Shown: positions 6,240 through 9,142 of the stretch, piece by piece
How positions within the stretch are numbered: the first letter of the stretch is position 1
Layout: every line of letters starts with the position of its first letter
Assembly: GCA_902489225.1 (NCBI GenBank)
Contig: CABTZA010000072.1
Span: 1-9,142, forward strand
Length of the DNA: 9,142 nt
Origin: an uncultured Collinsella sp.
Lineage (GTDB): Bacteria; Actinomycetota; Coriobacteriia; Coriobacteriales; Coriobacteriaceae
Direction of reading: 5' to 3'
Program-made: the position numbers and the translations under genes
The notes under the pieces: generated by a model
Database searches by the model: none
Told to the model about the DNA's origin: nothing
What the model saw: the letters and a program-made list of their open reading frames with translations, nothing else

Positions 6240-6264
6240 AAAGCGCTTAGGCGTTTGGTCGCGA

Positions 6265-7098
6265 CTAGGCCAGGATGCCGACCGCGGAGAGGGCGATGCC
6301 GCCCACGATGGCGATCACGAGAAGCCAACCGGTGTTGACGTTCTTCTTGATGAGCCAGTACATAAGGCCGGTGAGGCCGAGGGAGATCATCTGGGGCATC
6401 ATGCCGTCCAGGATGTCCTGGATCACGACGGTGCCGTCAGCGAACTGCAGCGGGGTGGTGGCGCCGATCAGCGTAGCGATCATGCCGCCCACGGACATAA
6501 GACCCACGATGCCGCAGACATACATGAGCTTCTCCATGAGGTCGCCGCCCTGAAGCTTGCTCAGGTACTCGTGGCCGCCCTGATAGCCCATCTTGGCTGC
6601 GAACCAAGTGATCAGCACAGAGGGGACGATGGAGATGAGCATGGCCAGGATCGGGCCCATGATGGAGCCCTGCTGAGCCAGCTGAACGCCCAGGCCAAAG
6701 GCGATAACGCGGATGGTGCCCTGGAAGAAGGAGTCACCGATGCCGGAAAGCGGACCCATGAGGGAGGTCTTGACCGCGTTGATCGAATCGGGATCGAAGT
6801 TCTCGGGATCCTTGGCGTACTCCTCCTCCATGGAGGCGGCGAGGCCCAGGATGAAAGCGCTCGTCTGCGGGGTGCAGTTGTAGAACGCCATGTGACGGTG
6901 GTAAGCCTCTTTCTTAGCAGCGAGCTGCTTGGGGTCGGACTCATCCGGATAGAGGCGATCGAGCGTGGGAACCATGCCGTAGAGGAAGCCCATGTTCATC
7001 TGACGCTCGTAGTTCCAAGAGGCCTGGATGGCCCAGGAGCGCCAGAAGAACTGGCTGACCTTCTTGTTCAGGGACACGTCCTTGGTTGCGGTTGCCAT
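6265..7098 (-). CDS. PTS mannose/fructose/sorbose family EIID component
   Basis: A 277-residue membrane subunit that, with EIIC, forms the sugar-translocating channel of a mannose-family phosphotransferase system. Family signatures include FFWRSWAIQASWNYERQMNM (17-36), HMAFYNCTPQTSAFILGLAA (69-88) and SLMGPLSGIGDSFF (112-125). The N-terminal half is largely amphipathic or cytosolic; hydrophobic segments begin near 126 and a final one ends the protein (LLVIAIVGGIALSAVGILA). Length is typical for the family. The ATG at 7098 lies 7 bases after AAGGAGGA, which overlaps the stop codon of the upstream EIIC gene, so the two are probably translationally coupled. Specificity within the family (mannose, sorbose, glucosaminate, fructoselysine and others) cannot be read directly; the downstream deglycase-like gene is the best clue. 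Confidence 0.96.
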   Translation of the reverse strand: MATATKDVSLNKKVSQFFWRSWAIQASWNYERQMNMGFLYGMVPTLDRLYPDESDPKQLAAKKEAYHRHMAFYNCTPQTSAFILGLAASMEEEYAKDPENFDPDSINAVKTSLMGPLSGIGDSFFQGTIRVIAFGLGVQLAQQGSIMGPILAMLISIVPSVLITWFAAKMGYQGGHEYLSKLQGGDLMEKLMYVCGIVGLMSVGGMIATLIGATTPLQFADGTVVIQDILDGMMPQMISLGLTGLMYWLIKKNVNTGWLLVIAIVGGIALSAVGILA

Positions 7099-7111
7099 AG
7101 TGTGTTCCTCC

Positions 7112-7906
7112 TTAGTCTTCGTCGTCTTCGAGCGGATCGTAGTCGGAATCGACACCGGCGGCTGCATGGGAACCGTTGAACTTGAAGCCCATGAAGACGA
7201 CAGCCAGGCACACACCGATCAGAGCGACCGCGATGACGGACAGGTTGAGGTAAGCGGCGAGCAGGAAACCGATGAACAGGAACGGAGTCATACCCTTCTT
7301 GATCATCATGGTGAGCAGCAGGGCCAAGCCGTAGGCGGTCATGATCTTGGTCGAAACGTTAAGACCAGTGGACAGCCACTCGGGAACCATGTTGACGATG
7401 GCCTGAACCAGGTCGGTGCCAACAAAAACGGCGAGGAAGATCGGCAGGAAGTACATGACGGCGTACAGACCGGAGCCGGCGCAGATGTGCATACGGTAGG
7501 CGGTCTTGAACTTTCCGTTATCGATCGCGCTATCTGCCACATGGGTGAGGGCGGCGATGATGGAACGGAACACGATGCCGAGGAGCTGACCCAGGACGGC
7601 GACCGGGATGGCGATCGTCATGGCGGTCTCGGCGGAAGCATCGGTCAGGCACGCAAAGGCAGCGGCCACGATGCCGCCCAGGACCATATCGGGCGGAACG
7701 GCGGCACCGACCTGCACCAGGCCCATGGACACGAGCTCGACGGCGGCACCGACGGCAAGGCCGGTGGGCACATCGCCCAGCAGCAGACCGACGAGCGTAG
7801 CGCCAACGAGGGGCTGCTCGAAGTTAAGACGACCGAGCAGGCGGGAGTCCCACATGCAGAACACGCCGACGAGGCCGACGAGCACCGCACTGATGAACGT
7901 ATTCAT
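7112..7906 (-). CDS. PTS mannose/fructose/sorbose family EIIC component
   Basis: A 264-residue integral membrane protein that binds and translocates the sugar together with EIID. The family signature runs across 34-73, including GLLLGDVPTGLAVGAAVELV (40-59) and MGLVQVGAAVPPD (61-73). Several long hydrophobic helices follow (about 75-90, 93-118, 148-168, 190-205, 210-245). The C-terminus is a strongly acidic cytosolic tail, DSDYDPLEDDED. The ATG at 7906 has AAAGGAG upstream with 6 bases of spacing. It lies 36 bases after the EIIAB gene and 13 bases before EIID, inside one operon. Confidence 0.96.
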   Translation of the reverse strand: MNTFISAVLVGLVGVFCMWDSRLLGRLNFEQPLVGATLVGLLLGDVPTGLAVGAAVELVSMGLVQVGAAVPPDMVLGGIVAAAFACLTDASAETAMTIAIPVAVLGQLLGIVFRSIIAALTHVADSAIDNGKFKTAYRMHICAGSGLYAVMYFLPIFLAVFVGTDLVQAIVNMVPEWLSTGLNVSTKIMTAYGLALLLTMMIKKGMTPFLFIGFLLAAYLNLSVIAVALIGVCLAVVFMGFKFNGSHAAAGVDSDYDPLEDDED

Positions 7907-7923
7907 ACCCTTCTCCTTTCAGT

Positions 7924-7937
7924 CAGGCAAAAGCCTG
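7924..7937 (-). other. Small intercistronic hairpin between EIIAB and EIIC
   Basis: CAGGC-AAAA-GCCTG forms a 5-bp stem with a 4-base loop just after the EIIAB stop and just before the EIIC ribosome binding site. It could modestly adjust translation or mRNA stability; it is too short to call a terminator. Confidence 0.35.
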
Positions 7938-7942
7938 GTTGA

Positions 7943-8866
7943 TTACAGCTTGGCGTCGATGTCGACGCTCTGATACGTAGGGGTCTGCTGAACATAGAGC
8001 TTGATGCCCATGTCGAGCAGCTGGTTGACGTCGGCCTTCTGGTTGGCGTCGAGGAAGACGGAGCTGTCCTTGCCGCCGACCTGATCGGCACCGTCGTGGT
8101 TGGCGGTGGCTCCCAGGTTGATGGCGTCGAGCTTGTAGCCCTGGCAGAACTGCAACATCTCGGCAGTGTTGCCAAAGACGAACATGACGCGCTCGCCGAG
8201 GGTGTTGAGCTTGTCCATCTTGGCGAGGGCACGCTCGACGGTGAAGACGTTCAGGCGCACGCCCTGGGGCTTGGCCAGCTTAAGAGCACCCTTCTTGATG
8301 TCATCGTTGGCGGCAGCGTTGTCGACGACGATGATGCGCTCGGCCTGAACCTTGGTGGTCCAGGTAAAGACGACCTGGCCGTGCAGCAGACGGTAATCAA
8401 GACGTGCGAGGACGATCTTGGCGGGACCGGAGCTGTGACGGGACGCCTTGGCCTTCTTGGCGGGAGCCGCGGCGGCCTCGACCGGTGCGTTGGGGTTGGT
8501 CAGACCGGTGCGGGCCTCATTGATGAGGGCCGCGAGCTCGGCGCCCTTGACGGGGACGGGGCTCATAGCGAGCGTAAGCGCCAGCGGGATGTTGAAACCG
8601 CTGACAACCGTGAACTTCGTGCCGTTCTTGGAAAGCTCGACCATGTTGTTGTTGACCGAGCTGCCGAGCATATCGGTCAGCACATAGACGGTGTCGTCCG
8701 CGTTAAACGTGGCGATCATGGCGTCCACCTTGTCGGTGATGGGCTCCTTGTCGTCACGAGCAAGCGACACGACGTGGACGTTCGACACGTCGCCGAGAAC
8801 CATCTCGAGCGTGTCTTTGGCGCCTGCGGCCAGGCCGCCATGAGATGCGAGAATGATCTGATTCAT
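7943..8866 (-). CDS. PTS mannose-family EIIAB fusion (phosphoryl transfer subunit)
   Basis: A 307-residue cytoplasmic protein that passes phosphate from HPr to the incoming sugar. The EIIA domain (about 1-125) carries the phospho-acceptor H9 in LASHGGLAAG and the TDMLGSSVNNN loop (64-74). An Ala/Pro/Lys-rich linker at about 126-147 resembles the ManX-type hinge. The EIIB domain (about 149-307) carries the second phospho-acceptor H162 in ARLDYRLLHGQV (154-165). Fusion of A and B is common in this family, alongside separately encoded forms. It is the first gene of the operon, with a strong AAGGAGGAGG about 6 bases before the ATG and a promoter just upstream. HPr and enzyme I are not in this window. 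Confidence 0.96.
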   Translation of the reverse strand: MNQIILASHGGLAAGAKDTLEMVLGDVSNVHVVSLARDDKEPITDKVDAMIATFNADDTVYVLTDMLGSSVNNNMVELSKNGTKFTVVSGFNIPLALTLAMSPVPVKGAELAALINEARTGLTNPNAPVEAAAAPAKKAKASRHSSGPAKIVLARLDYRLLHGQVVFTWTTKVQAERIIVVDNAAANDDIKKGALKLAKPQGVRLNVFTVERALAKMDKLNTLGERVMFVFGNTAEMLQFCQGYKLDAINLGATANHDGADQVGGKDSSVFLDANQKADVNQLLDMGIKLYVQQTPTYQSVDIDAKL

Positions 8867-8892
8867 CTTGCCTCCTCCTTTTCGTTATGGTC

Positions 8893-8922
8893 ATTATAAC
8901 GTCTTATACGTTGCGGATATTG
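8893..8922 (-). promoter_or_regulatory. PTS operon promoter with overlapping putative operator
   Basis: On the minus strand TATAAT (8893-8898) is a perfect -10 box, giving a leader of about 20 bases before the EIIAB ATG. The -35 position (about 8916-8922) is poor, so an activator or special control is possible. ACGT-CTTAT-ACGT (8899-8911, with flanking A/T extending the arms to AACGT/ACGTT) lies directly between -10 and -35, where a repressor would block polymerase. TATAACGTCT (8895-8904) repeats the 10-mer of the gntR promoter. A second imperfect symmetry, CGTTAT-N7-ATAACG (8883-8901), covers the -10 and the start site. Confidence 0.6.
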
Positions 8923-8973
8923 CTAATTAGTATAAAGACCGTTCGCGGGTGAAAATCGACCGTTGACGGGTTT

Positions 8974-8990
8974 AACGTACTTGAAACGTT
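8974..8990. promoter_or_regulatory. Possible distal operator, AACGT-N7-ACGTT
   Basis: AACGT and ACGTT flank 7 bases about 63 bases upstream of the proximal ACGT-N5-ACGT site. The half-sites match the proximal ones but the spacing differs, so a real auxiliary site is uncertain. The rest of the gap up to 9049 contains GC-rich partial symmetries but no clean terminator for the upstream gene. Confidence 0.25.
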
Positions 8991-9049
8991 GGGGCTGGGT
9001 AGGCCGGCGCTGGCTGGATAACCCCAGGTCAGACCCTGCGCGCAATCCC

Positions 9050-9142
9050 CTATCGCACGAAGTACCAGGGGCTTTCCTGTACGGTGGGTTCCAGCGCAAT
9101 GCCGGTGCGTTCCTTAAACAGATCCATGTCCTGAGATTTTTC
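9050..9142 (-). CDS. C-terminal end of an unrecognised protein
   Basis: The last 30 codons of a minus-strand gene that starts beyond the right edge; the visible protein ends FKERTGIALEPTVQESPWYF plus two residues and a TAG stop. The composition is protein-like and no other minus frame looks better (one has an early stop, another gives an Arg/Pro-rich string). The GI-LEP-V pattern faintly recalls MurB C-termini, but the fragment is too short to name. It lies 183 bases upstream of EIIAB, so it is probably a separate transcription unit. Confidence 0.55.
   Translation of the reverse strand, partial: EKSQDMDLFKERTGIALEPTVQESPWYFVR

Noticed and set aside
5124..6338. Long plus-strand open frame opposite the SIS gene
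   Set aside because: The Val/Gly/Glu-rich translation has no recognisable motif, while the minus strand encodes intact SIS domains with a good ribosome binding site.
7028..7942. Plus-strand open frame opposite EIIC and EIID
   Set aside because: It crosses the boundary of two well-supported minus-strand PTS genes and encodes a repetitive Asp/Gly/His-rich shadow sequence.
8980..8996. Possible catabolite-control (cre-like) site around GAAACGTT
   Set aside because: It fits the cre consensus only partly, and CcpA control is not established for this group; the AACGT/ACGTT symmetry explains the sequence equally well.
9022..9040. GGTCAGACC short palindrome as another REP element
   Set aside because: Only 9 bases are symmetric and the flanks do not pair; too little to distinguish from chance.
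1..9142. CRISPR array, tRNA or rRNA genes, phage or defence island
   Set aside because: No regularly spaced repeats, no recognisable tRNA or rRNA sequence, and no integrase, transposase or defence-type gene is visible; gene content is ordinary metabolic and repair functions.

Overview
The window looks like chromosomal DNA of a gut actinobacterium of the class Coriobacteriia, most likely Collinsella or a close relative. This rests on high-GC coding sequence with AT-rich promoters, strong AGGAGG-type ribosome binding sites, the gene content and the style of the intergenic palindromes. It is recognition from memory, not a database match. Every gene I can support lies on the minus strand, so transcription runs from the right edge to the left edge.

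Right to left the layout is as follows. (1) 9050-9142: the last 30 codons of an unrecognised gene. (2) 8866-5082: a mannose-family PTS operon (EIIAB fusion, EIIC, EIID), then after a 199-base gap with two hairpins a SIS-domain sugar-phosphate deglycase/isomerase of the FrlB/GfrF type, closed by a textbook terminator at 5016-5047. (3) 4921-4292: a HAD phosphatase or beta-phosphoglucomutase-like protein. (4) 3937-2930: a YitT-family membrane protein with a DUF2179 tail. (5) 2711-1992: a GntR/UTRA regulator. (6) 1682 to the left edge: a RecQ helicase lacking only its far C-terminus.

The PTS genes should import and phosphorylate an amino sugar or Amadori-type sugar-amine. The SIS protein would then split or isomerise the phosphorylated product. 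The combination resembles the enterobacterial gfr-type systems and the fructoselysine use I recall being reported in gut Collinsella. The GntR protein, four transcription units away, is a plausible regulator. Its own promoter and the PTS promoter share the 10-mer TATAACGTCT and an ACGT-N5-ACGT arrangement (GT-N5-AC core) lying on or beside the -10 box. The substrate and the operator are inferences.

The intergenic DNA is unusually structured. It holds a long, nearly continuous hairpin at 1849-1946, a three-tier nested inverted repeat at 4076-4194 whose arm motif recurs at 5066-5079, two near-identical REP-like palindromes (2801-2847 and 4931-4980) and a GGGAC/GTCCC palindrome (6157-6185). These are the least explained parts of the window.
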